Notes under the pieces: generated by a model
What the model saw: the letters and a program-made list of their open reading frames with translations, nothing else
What the model was told of the DNA's origin: nothing
The model's database searches: none
Made by a program: the position numbers and the translations under genes
Part shown: positions 47,605 to 56,546 of the stretch, in pieces
How positions within the stretch are numbered: the first letter of the stretch is position 1
Layout of the letters: each line of letters opens with the position of its first letter
NCBI GenBank assembly: GCA_013373125.1
Contig: JABXIK010000016.1
Span: forward strand, 29,914 to 93,913
Reading direction: 5' to 3'
DNA: 64,000 nucleotides
DNA from: Gammaproteobacteria bacterium
GTDB lineage: Bacteria > Pseudomonadota > Gammaproteobacteria > Pseudomonadales > Oceanobacteraceae

Positions 47605-48834
47605 TTATTTTTTAGCGTTGTTAATGAGCTGGCTGTATTTTTTTAATTCAAGTTTCGCCACCATACCACGATGCACTTCATCTGGACCATCCGCTAAACG
47701 CAAGCAACGGGCATAAGCGAAAATAGCCGTTAATAAATACTCATCGCTCACACCCGCACCGCCATGAATTTGGATGGCTTGGTCTGCGATGGTTTGCAAC
47801 ATATTCGGCACCACCACTTTAATTTGTGACACTTCACTTAGCGCACCCATTACTCCCTTGGTATCCAATAACCAAGCACATTTCAATGTGAGTAATCGAG
47901 CTTGTTCGATGGCCATGCGCGCATTCGCCACTATGTCGCGATTGCCACCTAAATTAATAATAGGTTTACCAAATGCTTCACGGGAAATACCACGATTAAT
48001 CATTAATTCTAGTGTGCGCTCTGCTGCACCAATGGCACGCATACAGTGATGTACGCGACCCGGCCCTAAACGACCTTGTGCAATTTCAAAACCCGCACCA
48101 GGCCCTTTAATGATGGCGCTCTTAGGTAAACGCACATTGGTAAAACTCACTTCACCATGACCGTATGGTTCATCAAGCTCACCAAATACTGGCAACATAC
48201 GCTCTACTTTCACCCCTGGGGTGTCTTTTGGCACCAACACCATGGAGTGCTGCGCATGTTTAGGTGCATCCGGATTCGTAAGCCCCATGAAGATAAGCAC
48301 TTTGCAATTTGGGTGGCCAATGCCAGTGCTCCACCATTTACGGCCATTTAATACCACTTCATCCCCTTCAATGGTGGCTGTCGCTGCCATATTCGTCGCA
48401 TCACTGGACGCCACACCCGGCTCCGTCATACAAAACGCGCTGCGAATTTCACCTTCGAGCAATGGCAGCAACCACTGCTGCTTTTGCTCTTCTGAGCCAT
48501 AATGCACCAACACTTCCATGTTGCCGGTATCCGGCGCATTACAGTTAAAAATTTCAGGGGCCATAAAGCTGCGACCCATTTGCTCAGCCATAAGTGCGTA
48601 ATCGCTGTTACTCACGCCTGCTCCGTATTCACTTTTAGGTAAAAACAAATTCCACAAACCTTGTGCTTTGGCCTTGGCTTTTAATTCTTCGATGATTGGC
48701 AGAACAACCCAAGAGTTATCTTGTGCTTTTAATTCGGCGAAATAAGCATCTTGTACAGGAATGATTTCTTGATTAACGAAGTCGGTTACTTTTTTAAGTA
48801 ACTCAGCCCCTTTTGGTGATGGGTTAAAATCCAT
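47605..48834 (-). CDS. Acyl-CoA dehydrogenase, ACAD10/11-like
   Basis: 409 residues. FAD/substrate features: FCMTEPGVASSDATNM, GRKWWSTGIGHPNC (the tryptophan-rich ACAD11 type), AFGKPIINLGGNRD, RLLTLKCAWLLDTKG, IQIHGGAGVSDEY and RLADGPDEVHRGM. The C-terminal part follows human ACAD11 closely as I recall it. Such enzymes act on 4-phosphoacyl-CoA, removing phosphate and isomerising to a beta-oxidation intermediate. First gene of the operon, divergent from a LysR gene, with AAGGGC before the ATG. Confidence 0.9.
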   Translation of the reverse strand: MDFNPSPKGAELLKKVTDFVNQEIIPVQDAYFAELKAQDNSWVVLPIIEELKAKAKAQGLWNLFLPKSEYGAGVSNSDYALMAEQMGRSFMAPEIFNCNAPDTGNMEVLVHYGSEEQKQQWLLPLLEGEIRSAFCMTEPGVASSDATNMAATATIEGDEVVLNGRKWWSTGIGHPNCKVLIFMGLTNPDAPKHAQHSMVLVPKDTPGVKVERMLPVFGELDEPYGHGEVSFTNVRLPKSAIIKGPGAGFEIAQGRLGPGRVHHCMRAIGAAERTLELMINRGISREAFGKPIINLGGNRDIVANARMAIEQARLLTLKCAWLLDTKGVMGALSEVSQIKVVVPNMLQTIADQAIQIHGGAGVSDEYLLTAIFAYARCLRLADGPDEVHRGMVAKLELKKYSQLINNAKK

Positions 48835-48910
48835 AATCTTGCCCTTAATTCATTTTAGTAATGGCTCTACAGTAAAACCCTATCATCTATAAATCTAATG
48901 AATATTTTGA

Positions 48911-48944
48911 ATTTTTAATTATTAGTGTTATTAATAGTAAAAAT
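48911..48944. promoter_or_regulatory. AT-rich dyad between the ACAD operon and lysR
   Basis: ATTTTTA (48911-48917) and TAAAAAT (48938-48944) form an inverted repeat around an ATTATTAGTGTTATTAAT core in the 147-base divergent gap. LysR regulators usually bind such T-N11-A-type dyads between their own gene and the target operon. Candidate only. Confidence 0.4.
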
Positions 48945-48981
48945 AAGCCAATTTGAAGATGTGACTAGGCCAGTTCTCAAC

Positions 48982-49881
48982 ATGAAAATCGATCTCAACC
49001 TGTTTACTGTATTTGAGGCCATTTATAGCGAAGGCAGCCTCACCAAGGCCGCCGCACGCCTCAACCTAACGCAACCAGCTATCAGCCATGCCTTAGGCCG
49101 CCTTAGGGATCGACTAGAAGACCCTCTCTTCATTCGTCATGGCCACAAGATGCGCCCTACGCCATTGGCGCAGAATCTATTACCTGAAATTCAAAGTGCA
49201 CTAGCCCAGTTAAATCAAGCCCTGCAGCATGCTCATGGGTTTGACCCGAAAATCGCCAATAAAACATTCACGATTGCCATGCGCGATGTAATCGAAGCCA
49301 CTCTGCTGCCACCATTAGTCACCCGTTTTAATGAAATTGGCCCCAACATTTCAGTTGCCAGTGTGACCATGGATCGCCGCCAGCTCGAAGCCAAACTCGC
49401 CAGCGGCGAATGGGATTTTGCCGTGGATATCTTACGACCCAGCCCCACAAGCATTAAACAGCAAAAATTAATCGCCGATGACTTAGTGGTGTTAAAACGA
49501 AAAAGCAAAAAGCGAACTAACAGCATCGACCAACAAGCTTATTTAAATGCCCAGCATATTGTTGTCAGTTCTCGCCCTTCAGGACCGAGTTTGGTGGATT
49601 ATTCATTAAGTGCACTGGGCTTAAAGCGTAATGTGGCACTGCGCTGTCAGCACTACTTCGCAGCATGTCAGGTGGTCGCTAGTAGTGAATTATGGCTAAC
49701 CATGCCAAGGCGTTATGGTCACCTATTATCAAATCAATTCAGTGAAATTGAGCTATTGGATTTACCTTTTGCCACCAGTAGTGTTGACGTTTATTTATAC
49801 TGGCATTCATCTCATGATAATGACGCCAGCAACACTTGGTTTCGCCAGCTTTTAGAAACCTTCCAACTGGTGAAAGAATAA
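48982..49881 (+). CDS. LysR-family transcriptional regulator
   Basis: 299 residues from ATG 48982 (MKIDLNLFTVFEAIY), the standard LysR beginning; an upstream GTG at 48925 would cover the divergent promoter. The winged-helix domain spans about 1-65 (GSLTKAAARLNLTQPAISHAL split as GSLTKAAARLN / LTQPAISHAL, then LEDPLFIRHG). A periplasmic-binding-like effector domain follows from about 90. It is divergent from the acyl-CoA dehydrogenase operon and probably controls it in response to an acyl intermediate. Confidence 0.9.
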   Translation: MKIDLNLFTVFEAIYSEGSLTKAAARLNLTQPAISHALGRLRDRLEDPLFIRHGHKMRPTPLAQNLLPEIQSALAQLNQALQHAHGFDPKIANKTFTIAMRDVIEATLLPPLVTRFNEIGPNISVASVTMDRRQLEAKLASGEWDFAVDILRPSPTSIKQQKLIADDLVVLKRKSKKRTNSIDQQAYLNAQHIVVSSRPSGPSLVDYSLSALGLKRNVALRCQHYFAACQVVASSELWLTMPRRYGHLLSNQFSEIELLDLPFATSSVDVYLYWHSSHDNDASNTWFRQLLETFQLVKE

Positions 49882-49920
49882 GAAGAGTGAATTAATTTAT
49901 TACTAATTGCGGAGAAAATA

Positions 49921-50115
49921 ATGGCCACGTTTTTTGAAAACTTAAAATGCAATGCGTTTCTTTTTATGTGCTCAATCTCTGGGGCGGTAATCACTTTTAT
50001 GATAACGGAAACCGAAGCAGCCATGAGTTACATTTCAGGGATATTGCTGACATGGGTATTGGTCTCTTTGCTAGGCGTGAACCTAGAAAAGAAATATGGT
50101 CAAAAAAATGAATAA
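49921..50115 (+). CDS. Small membrane protein of unknown function
   Basis: 64 residues. GCGGAG precedes the ATG. Two hydrophobic stretches (about 9-28 and 34-53) are followed by a charged tail (KKYGQKNE). It lies 39 bases after lysR on the same strand. No recognised family. Confidence 0.5.
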   Translation: MATFFENLKCNAFLFMCSISGAVITFMITETEAAMSYISGILLTWVLVSLLGVNLEKKYGQKNE

Positions 50116-50139
50116 AAAGAATAATGACTAAATAGTCTT

Positions 50140-51153
50140 CTACCCATTTCCCTTAGACCTTAACGCATTTGGCGTGTCATCGAACCAACGATGGCACGCA
50201 CGATAGAATGTAGATGATTCAGCAAAACCCAGTTCCATCGCCACTTCTTTTAAACTTTTATTAGTATTAAAAATCAGTTCCTGCGCCTTTTGTTTACGCT
50301 GCTCATCTAGAATATCTAAAAAGCTCGTGCCTTCTTCTTGTAAACGACGCTGCAACGTTCGGGTACTCACATTTAATTTATCCGCCACCTGCTCTCGAGA
50401 TAACTGAAAGTGTGCACTGGCCACAATGCAATGCACCACTTTGGCTCGCCAGCTAGTATTACTATGAGCCGCTAACATTTGATCCGCATGAGCCTTATGC
50501 AAAGCGTGTAACCCAGCATCGCTTTCTTTCAAGGTACGAAACAGCATGTCCTTTGCAAATTGGATGCTGGTTTCTTTTTGCTTAAATTTTGGAATCACAG
50601 AAAACACTGATTGATAAACCGACAAATCTGGACCCGCTTCATGGGGAAAGGTCACTTGCAATGGCACCACGGAGTCGTCACCTAACAACCAACGGCTAAA
50701 CGCCAAAAGCAACGCAATAATCGATTCATGCTGATGTCGACTAAACAGCTTGTTATCTGGCTTAGGAGAAAAATGAATCCAAACCGACTGTCCTTCATAG
50801 GACATACTCATCTCAGCGCCCTCGCTGATTAGTGGCATGTATGAGCTGAAATTTTCAAAAGCTTGCATGAGGTTTTCACTGGTCATGGCTAAGTACCCCA
50901 CCGCATGAAAATAGGCAGGACGCACCCGTTGACCCATCATCAAACCAAAAAAACCATGACCACTCTTTTCCTCAGCCTTTGCCCAAATGTCTTGAGTTTG
51001 ATCCAGACTTAAATAAGCAGGCTCGTTTGCATCCAAATCTAGGTGCAAGTGTAAATCGCGTAAAATGGAATTGGGCTCCACACCCAAGGATTGAGCTGCA
51101 GCCAAAATGGCTTTCACCCAATGGATAGACACACGTTTATGATCAGCATTCAT
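50140..51153 (-). CDS. AraC-family regulator with arabinose-binding-like N-domain
   Basis: 337 residues. The N-terminal 200 residues form the arabinose-binding-like domain found in OruR/GbuR-type regulators (GHGFFGLMMGQRVRPAYFHAVGYL split as GHGFFGLMMGQRV / RPAYFHAVGYL). The C-terminal HTH pair includes LSREQVADKLNVSTRTLQRRL and LGFAESSTFYRACHRWF. The gene is divergent from an Mpo1-like gene; direct repeats in the gap suggest it activates that gene. Inducer unknown. Confidence 0.88.
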   Translation of the reverse strand: MNADHKRVSIHWVKAILAAAQSLGVEPNSILRDLHLHLDLDANEPAYLSLDQTQDIWAKAEEKSGHGFFGLMMGQRVRPAYFHAVGYLAMTSENLMQAFENFSSYMPLISEGAEMSMSYEGQSVWIHFSPKPDNKLFSRHQHESIIALLLAFSRWLLGDDSVVPLQVTFPHEAGPDLSVYQSVFSVIPKFKQKETSIQFAKDMLFRTLKESDAGLHALHKAHADQMLAAHSNTSWRAKVVHCIVASAHFQLSREQVADKLNVSTRTLQRRLQEEGTSFLDILDEQRKQKAQELIFNTNKSLKEVAMELGFAESSTFYRACHRWFDDTPNALRSKGNG

Positions 51154-51239
51154 AGTCTAAGGAACAGTATTATCATTATTTTTTGCAATTAAGGCCTATT
51201 TGGCCTGCTAGGTCAATTATTAAGACCCATAATGGCAGT

Positions 51240-51270
51240 GTGTCATCGATTTATTTTGGTAAGGTGTCAT
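51240..51270 (+). promoter_or_regulatory. Direct repeats GTGTCAT ahead of the Mpo1-like gene
   Basis: GTGTCAT occurs at 51240-51246 and again at 51264-51270, 24 bases apart. The second copy ends about 14 bases before a TAACAAT-like -10 (about 51285-51291), where class II AraC activators bind. Inference from spacing and position beside an araC-type gene. Confidence 0.45.
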
Positions 51271-51311
51271 TGTGCCAAAACCATAACAATAGGCATTAAA
51301 GGAGGCCCAAC

Positions 51312-51785
51312 ATGGCAAAAAGCATTCAACAATGGCTAGATGAATACGGTTCTAGCCATCAAAACAAAACCAATAAACGCATTCATTGGTTTTGTGTTCC
51401 GCAAATTTTTTGGACCGTTATGGCTGCAATTTATGCCATCCCTGTATTACCTGTAATGGCTGAAGTCAGCCCACACTTTAATTGGGCTGTGGTACTGTCT
51501 GTACTCGCCATTTTATTTTATGTGCGCTTATCTGTTTCCCTAGCCATCGGCATGGCCTTATTTACCGCTGTTTGCTATGCCATTGTGCTTTGGTTCGAAG
51601 CCACCTTCCCAGGGTATCTATTATGGTTTGCCGGTATTTGGTTTGTGGTTCTTTGGGCATTGCAGTTTTATGGCCACGAAGTGGAAGGTAAAAAACCATC
51701 CTTCTTTAAAGACCTTCAGTTTTTAATGATTGGCCCAGCTTGGTTAATGTCATTCATCTACCAAAAGATTGGATTAAAGTATTAA
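51312..51785 (+). CDS. Mpo1-like (DUF962) membrane protein
   Basis: 157 residues with four membrane helices. The family's histidines are present: YGSSHQNKTNKRIHWFCVP (His at about 16 and 26) and QFYGHEVEGKKPS near the C-terminus. Yeast Mpo1 is an Fe2+-dependent dioxygenase that shortens 2-hydroxy fatty acids by alpha-oxidation; the bacterial substrate is unknown. GGAGG precedes the ATG. Divergent from the AraC regulator. A perfect bidirectional terminator follows. Confidence 0.85.
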   Translation: MAKSIQQWLDEYGSSHQNKTNKRIHWFCVPQIFWTVMAAIYAIPVLPVMAEVSPHFNWAVVLSVLAILFYVRLSVSLAIGMALFTAVCYAIVLWFEATFPGYLLWFAGIWFVVLWALQFYGHEVEGKKPSFFKDLQFLMIGPAWLMSFIYQKIGLKY

Positions 51786-51797
51786 TTGCCATCTTTA

Positions 51798-51840
51798 ACC
51801 CATAAAAAATGCCAGTCAATGACTGGCATTTTTTATGGGT
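51798..51840. terminator. Perfect 21-base-arm bidirectional terminator
   Basis: Arms 51798-51818 and 51820-51840 are exact reverse complements around one A. The stem core is TGCCAGTCA/TGACTGGCA with A6/T6 tracts and outer ACCCAT/ATGGGT. It serves both the Mpo1-like gene (plus) and the convergent GGDEF-EAL gene (minus). Confidence 0.93.
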
Positions 51841-51849
51841 GATTAAAAT

Positions 51850-54618
51850 TTAAAATTTCTGACCAATCCAGCCCTGTAACAACACCACAAAATCGTCCGC
51901 TACTACAGGCTTACTTACAAAATACCCTTGTGCCATATCACAACTCATAAGTTTTAAACGATTGATTGTTTGCAAATCTTCAGCACCTTCGGCTACAACA
52001 TTCAAAGATAAATTATGCGCAAGATTGATAATAGAATTTACAATGATTTCATCTTGCTCATTAATGCACATATTGCGCACAAACATGATATCAATCTTTA
52101 ATGTATCCACAGGTAATTGACGCAAATAAATAAACGATGAATATCCCGTTCCGAAATCATCCACGGAAATACTTACACCCATTTCACTGATTCGTTTAAG
52201 CGTATCGAGTGCACGTTCCGGGTCCACCATCAATGCACTTTCTGTAATTTCAATTTCTAATAAATTGGCGGGTACTTGATATTCATTCAACTTGGTTTTA
52301 AGGAATACAATGAGTTCTTCATCTAATAGATTTCGCGTAGATACATTCACTGCAATTTTCATGGCAATATCTTGCTGCAACCATTCTTGAATTTGAGCCA
52401 ACGTTCGATCAATAACCCAGTGGGTCATAGTGATTATCACATCACTCATTTCTGCCAAAGGTATAAATTCTGCAGGATTGACTAAATCAAGCTCAGGATG
52501 CTGCCAACGAATCAATGCTTCAGCACAGTGAATTTCATTATTTTGCAAATCCAACTTTGGCTGATAAACCAAGAAAAATTCGTTTTCACGTAATCCTTTA
52601 TTCATATCCGCCATTAACGCTAATCGGCGTGGACTGCTTTCATCCATTTCACTACGATAAAATAATATTCGTGAAGGATCTTTTTTAGCCTTGTACATGG
52701 CCACATCAGCACAGCGCAGCAAGGTACTGGTTTCTTTACCATGATCGGGATAAAACGCGATACCAATGCTGCAACCGATCTCCACATTGAGTTGGCCTAA
52801 ATCGAAAGGCTCTTTTAGTTTTCTAACTATCTCGGTAGCGATTTCATTGGCTTCGCGGATGCCTTCCACCGATGGCACCACTAGAGCAAATTCATCTCCG
52901 CCTAGCCGTGCTAAGAATGCTCGTTTTTCACTCACAATCTCTCGGATTCTTGGTTCAATTTTTTTGAGCAGCACATCCCCGTAGTGATGCCCAAGGGCAT
53001 CATTAACTTCTTTAAAACGATCCAAATCCACCAGCAATAATGCCGTTTTGAAACCAAACTGTTTGGCTTGATCAATTTTTTCATCTAAGTATTCACGTAA
53101 AGCAACTCGATTTGATAATCCAGTTAAATTGTCATGACGTGTTTGATGTTCTAAATGCTGTATGTGGGTTTTATTATCGGTAATGTCTCGAATCACAATC
53201 CACAATCTGTGCAACCGACGCTCTTCAATTTCTGCATTTACCGTACAACGCAACCAACGCAAATCACCGCTGGCCACTTCATGGGCGACCTCTAATGACT
53301 CTTGACTATAACCACTATCAATCACATATCGCATCATGTGCTTTAAACCTTTTATCTCAAAAAAGGCTTGTGCTGATGGCGTTTGATCCAACTGAAAGAG
53401 TGATAAAAATGCTGGGTTAACTTCTTTAACCTGACCAAACTCAATGAGTTTTTCCCATTGCACTTCTAACTGGTCATCTACATAAATACTTGGATGAACC
53501 GATATATCCACAATTGCCTCATTACTGCCATCTATGAGTGTGCGATAACGAGAATTGGAATATTCAATGGTACGCTTATCTTGGCGGTGCTCTAACTCAG
53601 ATCGCACACGAATACTAAAAATAGAAAGGAAGTCTAAAAGTAAATCACTCACTTCTGATTTTTTAGGCTGAATAAATAGAATCACCCCTAACGGTTGATC
53701 CTGAGTGTAGCGTAATACTACACATCCAAACGCTTCGGCTTGTAAACGTGATACTAGACTCGGCAAGTCTTTGCTTGGTAGATTCTTTGCCTCATACCAT
53801 CCCCAATCTTCTTGTGATGTGAAGACTCGGCTTAATCTCATTTCATTATAAATGGTTTGGTCACATTCCCCTTGATGGGCAATATAACGAAAGCATTCTG
53901 ATTCAGTATTATATTCACCAACATACATAATCGAATCAGGCACAAACTCATGAATCAAAGCTAAAATACTTTGCACGGTAGATGCATTTTTTTCATTCAA
54001 ATCTTTTGCAACTTTTTGAATAAAACTGCCTTGTAATTTTAATGACGTGATATCCGTAACAATATACGCCTTGCCCTTTACATTTTCTAAATCAAACTGA
54101 CTTACCCAAAAAGCATGACGCTCCCCAGTAATTGATGTGAGCCATACTTCTTGATTGGATTTTTCTAGATCTTTAAATGGGTTTTCGCTATTGAATTTAA
54201 TCTGAAGTGATTGATAGATATGATTGCTATAAATAATGACGTCATCCAATAGTACAAACACGGCCACTGGTATATTTTCATACACCTCCCGTAACCATTG
54301 TTCCCGTTGGTCTGCTTGCTGGTAATCTTTGGATAACTTTTGTGCCAGCATGATGCCCCAACTGGCACCACCAAAAACAATTAAGCCTGCAAACGTAAAC
54401 AGCCACACTGAAATCGGCCGCCACATTGCTTGCTGTGACGCATGTCCAACCATTTGCGTAATTTGCGCTGCTATCAGTAACACTAGCGCAACCACTATCA
54501 AGGTAAAAATGGCGGGTTTCAAAAAGAGCATGATTCGACGACGTAAAATCACGATGGCGAGAAACACACCAAACATGACCAATAGTCGAAACCCCAATAC
54601 AAAATCCAGCCAAGTCAC
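51850..54618 (-). CDS. Membrane PAS-GGDEF-EAL cyclic-di-GMP protein
   Basis: About 922 residues. Two or three N-terminal membrane helices (about 5-100), a PAS-like region with DITSL, a GAF-like stretch (about 205-345), a second PAS ending RDITDNKTH, then GGDEF (RLGGDEFAL, intact) and EAL (AEALIRW, with NVSTRN, EITES and DDFGTGYSS, intact). Both cyclase and phosphodiesterase residues are present. The inhibitory RxxD site is absent (EKRA in its place). I start at GTG 54618 because AGGGG stands six bases upstream; a TTG at 54624 would be too close to it. Confidence 0.9.
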   Translation of the reverse strand: MTWLDFVLGFRLLVMFGVFLAIVILRRRIMLFLKPAIFTLIVVALVLLIAAQITQMVGHASQQAMWRPISVWLFTFAGLIVFGGASWGIMLAQKLSKDYQQADQREQWLREVYENIPVAVFVLLDDVIIYSNHIYQSLQIKFNSENPFKDLEKSNQEVWLTSITGERHAFWVSQFDLENVKGKAYIVTDITSLKLQGSFIQKVAKDLNEKNASTVQSILALIHEFVPDSIMYVGEYNTESECFRYIAHQGECDQTIYNEMRLSRVFTSQEDWGWYEAKNLPSKDLPSLVSRLQAEAFGCVVLRYTQDQPLGVILFIQPKKSEVSDLLLDFLSIFSIRVRSELEHRQDKRTIEYSNSRYRTLIDGSNEAIVDISVHPSIYVDDQLEVQWEKLIEFGQVKEVNPAFLSLFQLDQTPSAQAFFEIKGLKHMMRYVIDSGYSQESLEVAHEVASGDLRWLRCTVNAEIEERRLHRLWIVIRDITDNKTHIQHLEHQTRHDNLTGLSNRVALREYLDEKIDQAKQFGFKTALLLVDLDRFKEVNDALGHHYGDVLLKKIEPRIREIVSEKRAFLARLGGDEFALVVPSVEGIREANEIATEIVRKLKEPFDLGQLNVEIGCSIGIAFYPDHGKETSTLLRCADVAMYKAKKDPSRILFYRSEMDESSPRRLALMADMNKGLRENEFFLVYQPKLDLQNNEIHCAEALIRWQHPELDLVNPAEFIPLAEMSDVIITMTHWVIDRTLAQIQEWLQQDIAMKIAVNVSTRNLLDEELIVFLKTKLNEYQVPANLLEIEITESALMVDPERALDTLKRISEMGVSISVDDFGTGYSSFIYLRQLPVDTLKIDIMFVRNMCINEQDEIIVNSIINLAHNLSLNVVAEGAEDLQTINRLKLMSCDMAQGYFVSKPVVADDFVVLLQGWIGQKF

Positions 54619-54739
54619 TGACAACCCCTAAATGTTTCCTATCCTTTAGGTATAGCCAAGTCTGCTCCTCTCAGCCATGTTTTAGGCGTTGACACAGGTG
54701 TTTCATGGCACTAGTGTGAGCCTAAAAATCGAGGTCTAT

Positions 54740-55138
54740 ATGCCATTACTTCCCATTACAGCTCTGTACGCGGCTCTGCTTGCTTTAATCCTTTTACACC
54801 TAGCATTTCAAGTGGTCAAAGTGCGCCAGCGCCATAAAGCTGGCCTTGGCCATAAAAACGATGAACTCTTGGTAGCTGGGCGCAATCACGCGAATGCGGC
54901 TGAATATATCCCCATTACCCTGATTCTATTTGCCTTAGCAGAACTCAATGGCGCCTCCAATTTAATCCTGCATATTATTGGCTGTGTGTTCTTAAGTGCC
55001 CGTATCATTCACGCTTGGGGTTTCACCACCAGTAAAGGCCTTACTCACCCAGGGCGTTACTGGGGAACCGTAGGCACATTCGTGTGTTTGATTGTGTTGG
55101 CCTTATTGAATTTGTATTTATCTTGGCCGTATTTGTAA
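54740..55138 (+). CDS. MAPEG-family membrane protein
   Basis: 132 residues from ATG 54740, supported by GAGG nine bases upstream. About four membrane helices with the family core GRNHANAAEYIPITLILFALAE (split as GRNHANAAEYIP / ITLILFALAE) and ARIIHAWGF. MAPEG relatives include glutathione S-transferase-like and leukotriene-synthase-like enzymes; the bacterial YecN-like branch is uncharacterised. Divergent from the GGDEF-EAL gene. Confidence 0.87.
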   Translation: MPLLPITALYAALLALILLHLAFQVVKVRQRHKAGLGHKNDELLVAGRNHANAAEYIPITLILFALAELNGASNLILHIIGCVFLSARIIHAWGFTTSKGLTHPGRYWGTVGTFVCLIVLALLNLYLSWPYL

Positions 55139-55223
55139 AACACTCTGAACGATTCTCACCTTTGTAAATCATGGGCGTTTGCTTACAATGCACCACAAAT
55201 AATAAACAGTAAGACAAGCACCC

Positions 55224-56543
55224 ATGAGCAAACTGATTGAAAACCTCTTTTATTCCAAACTCGGTCAAGGGCTAATAAGTGCCATTGGTGTCAAACCACC
55301 CTTAACCTTAAAGCGTTTCACCGGTGAGACTCCTTGGGTGCAAGAGGAAACCCTAGTCGCTTCGACGCCAAGCCCAGAACTTGCCAAAATTCTTACTCAA
55401 GCTCAAATTCGCCCGAACGTGTTTCGCGCAGACGATGAATCTCAATTTAATAGCGCCTTATTTGACGCCACGGCTTTGCAAACCACATCAGATTTAAGCC
55501 AGCTTAAAACGTTTTTTGCCTCCATCAGCAAACGTTTATCGGCATCTGCTCATATTGTGATTATTGGCTTAGATCCAGCCAAGTGTGAGAACGTTGAACA
55601 CGCGGCCGTGATGGAAGCGCTAAACGGTTTTACTCGATCTTTAGCCAAAGAGTTAGGGCGTAAAGCCATCGGCGTAAACTTACTTTACTGCCAAGGCATC
55701 AATGATGCCCTCGCAACGCCATTGAACTTCTTACTCAGTTACCGCGCAGCTTACATCAATGGTCAGCCTCTGTACGTGAATGGGCAAAGCGGTGCCATTC
55801 AAGATTGGCAACAGCCCCTAAAGGGCAAACTGGCGCTAGTAACCGGTGCTGCTCAAGGCATAGGTGCCGCCATTGCTAAAACCCTAGCAGCTGAAGGGGC
55901 AAAGATTATCGGCTTAGATATCCCACCGGCCAAAGATGCATTAGAAGCCACCTTGGCGCCATTAGGTGGCATTGCCGTGGCCACGGATATCACCTCCGAA
56001 ACGGCCATTAACGACATTATTCATGCGCTTGATGGTCAGCCGCTGGATATCATCGTGCATAACGCAGGTGTGACCCGAGATAAAACCTTAGCGCGCATGC
56101 CTGAGCATTTCTGGGATATGGCCATCAACATCAACCTAGCGGCCCCATTAAGCATTACTCAGACGCTGGATCAGCAAGGCAAACTTAGTGATCAAGCCCG
56201 TGTCATTTGCATCAGCTCTATCAGCGGCATAGCAGGTAACGTGGGTCAAACCAATTACAGCGCATCGAAATCAGGCGTGGTAGGTATGATTCGCAAGCAG
56301 GCCGAAATTTGGGCAGGCACAGGAAAAACCATTAATGCCATTGCACCAGGTTTTATTGAAACTCAAATGACCGACCAAATACCCTTCATGACCCGAGAAT
56401 TGGGCCGTCGCATGAATTCCCTTTCTCAAGGTGGTCAACCTGAAGATGTGGCACAAGGGGTCGCCCTTTTCGCACAACCTGGCAGCCAAGGCTTAAACGG
56501 CCAAGTGCTGCGCGTTTGTGGGCAATCTCTACTGGGCGCTTAA
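55224..56543 (+). CDS. High-molecular-weight FabG-type 3-oxoacyl reductase
   Basis: 439 residues, nearly twice an ordinary FabG. An N-terminal degenerate Rossmann/flavodoxin-like domain (about 1-200) precedes an active SDR domain with TGAAQGIGAAIA (about 215-226), HNAGVTRDKTLARM, Ser in CISSISGIAG and NYSASKSG (YxxxK), then IAPGFIETQMT. HMW FabGs reduce 3-oxoacyl-CoA or -ACP with NADH; a role in beta-oxidation reversal or PHA/lipid metabolism is possible. It is convergent with 56547-57191. Confidence 0.9.
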   Translation: MSKLIENLFYSKLGQGLISAIGVKPPLTLKRFTGETPWVQEETLVASTPSPELAKILTQAQIRPNVFRADDESQFNSALFDATALQTTSDLSQLKTFFASISKRLSASAHIVIIGLDPAKCENVEHAAVMEALNGFTRSLAKELGRKAIGVNLLYCQGINDALATPLNFLLSYRAAYINGQPLYVNGQSGAIQDWQQPLKGKLALVTGAAQGIGAAIAKTLAAEGAKIIGLDIPPAKDALEATLAPLGGIAVATDITSETAINDIIHALDGQPLDIIVHNAGVTRDKTLARMPEHFWDMAININLAAPLSITQTLDQQGKLSDQARVICISSISGIAGNVGQTNYSASKSGVVGMIRKQAEIWAGTGKTINAIAPGFIETQMTDQIPFMTRELGRRMNSLSQGGQPEDVAQGVALFAQPGSQGLNGQVLRVCGQSLLGA

Positions 56544-56546
56544 TGC

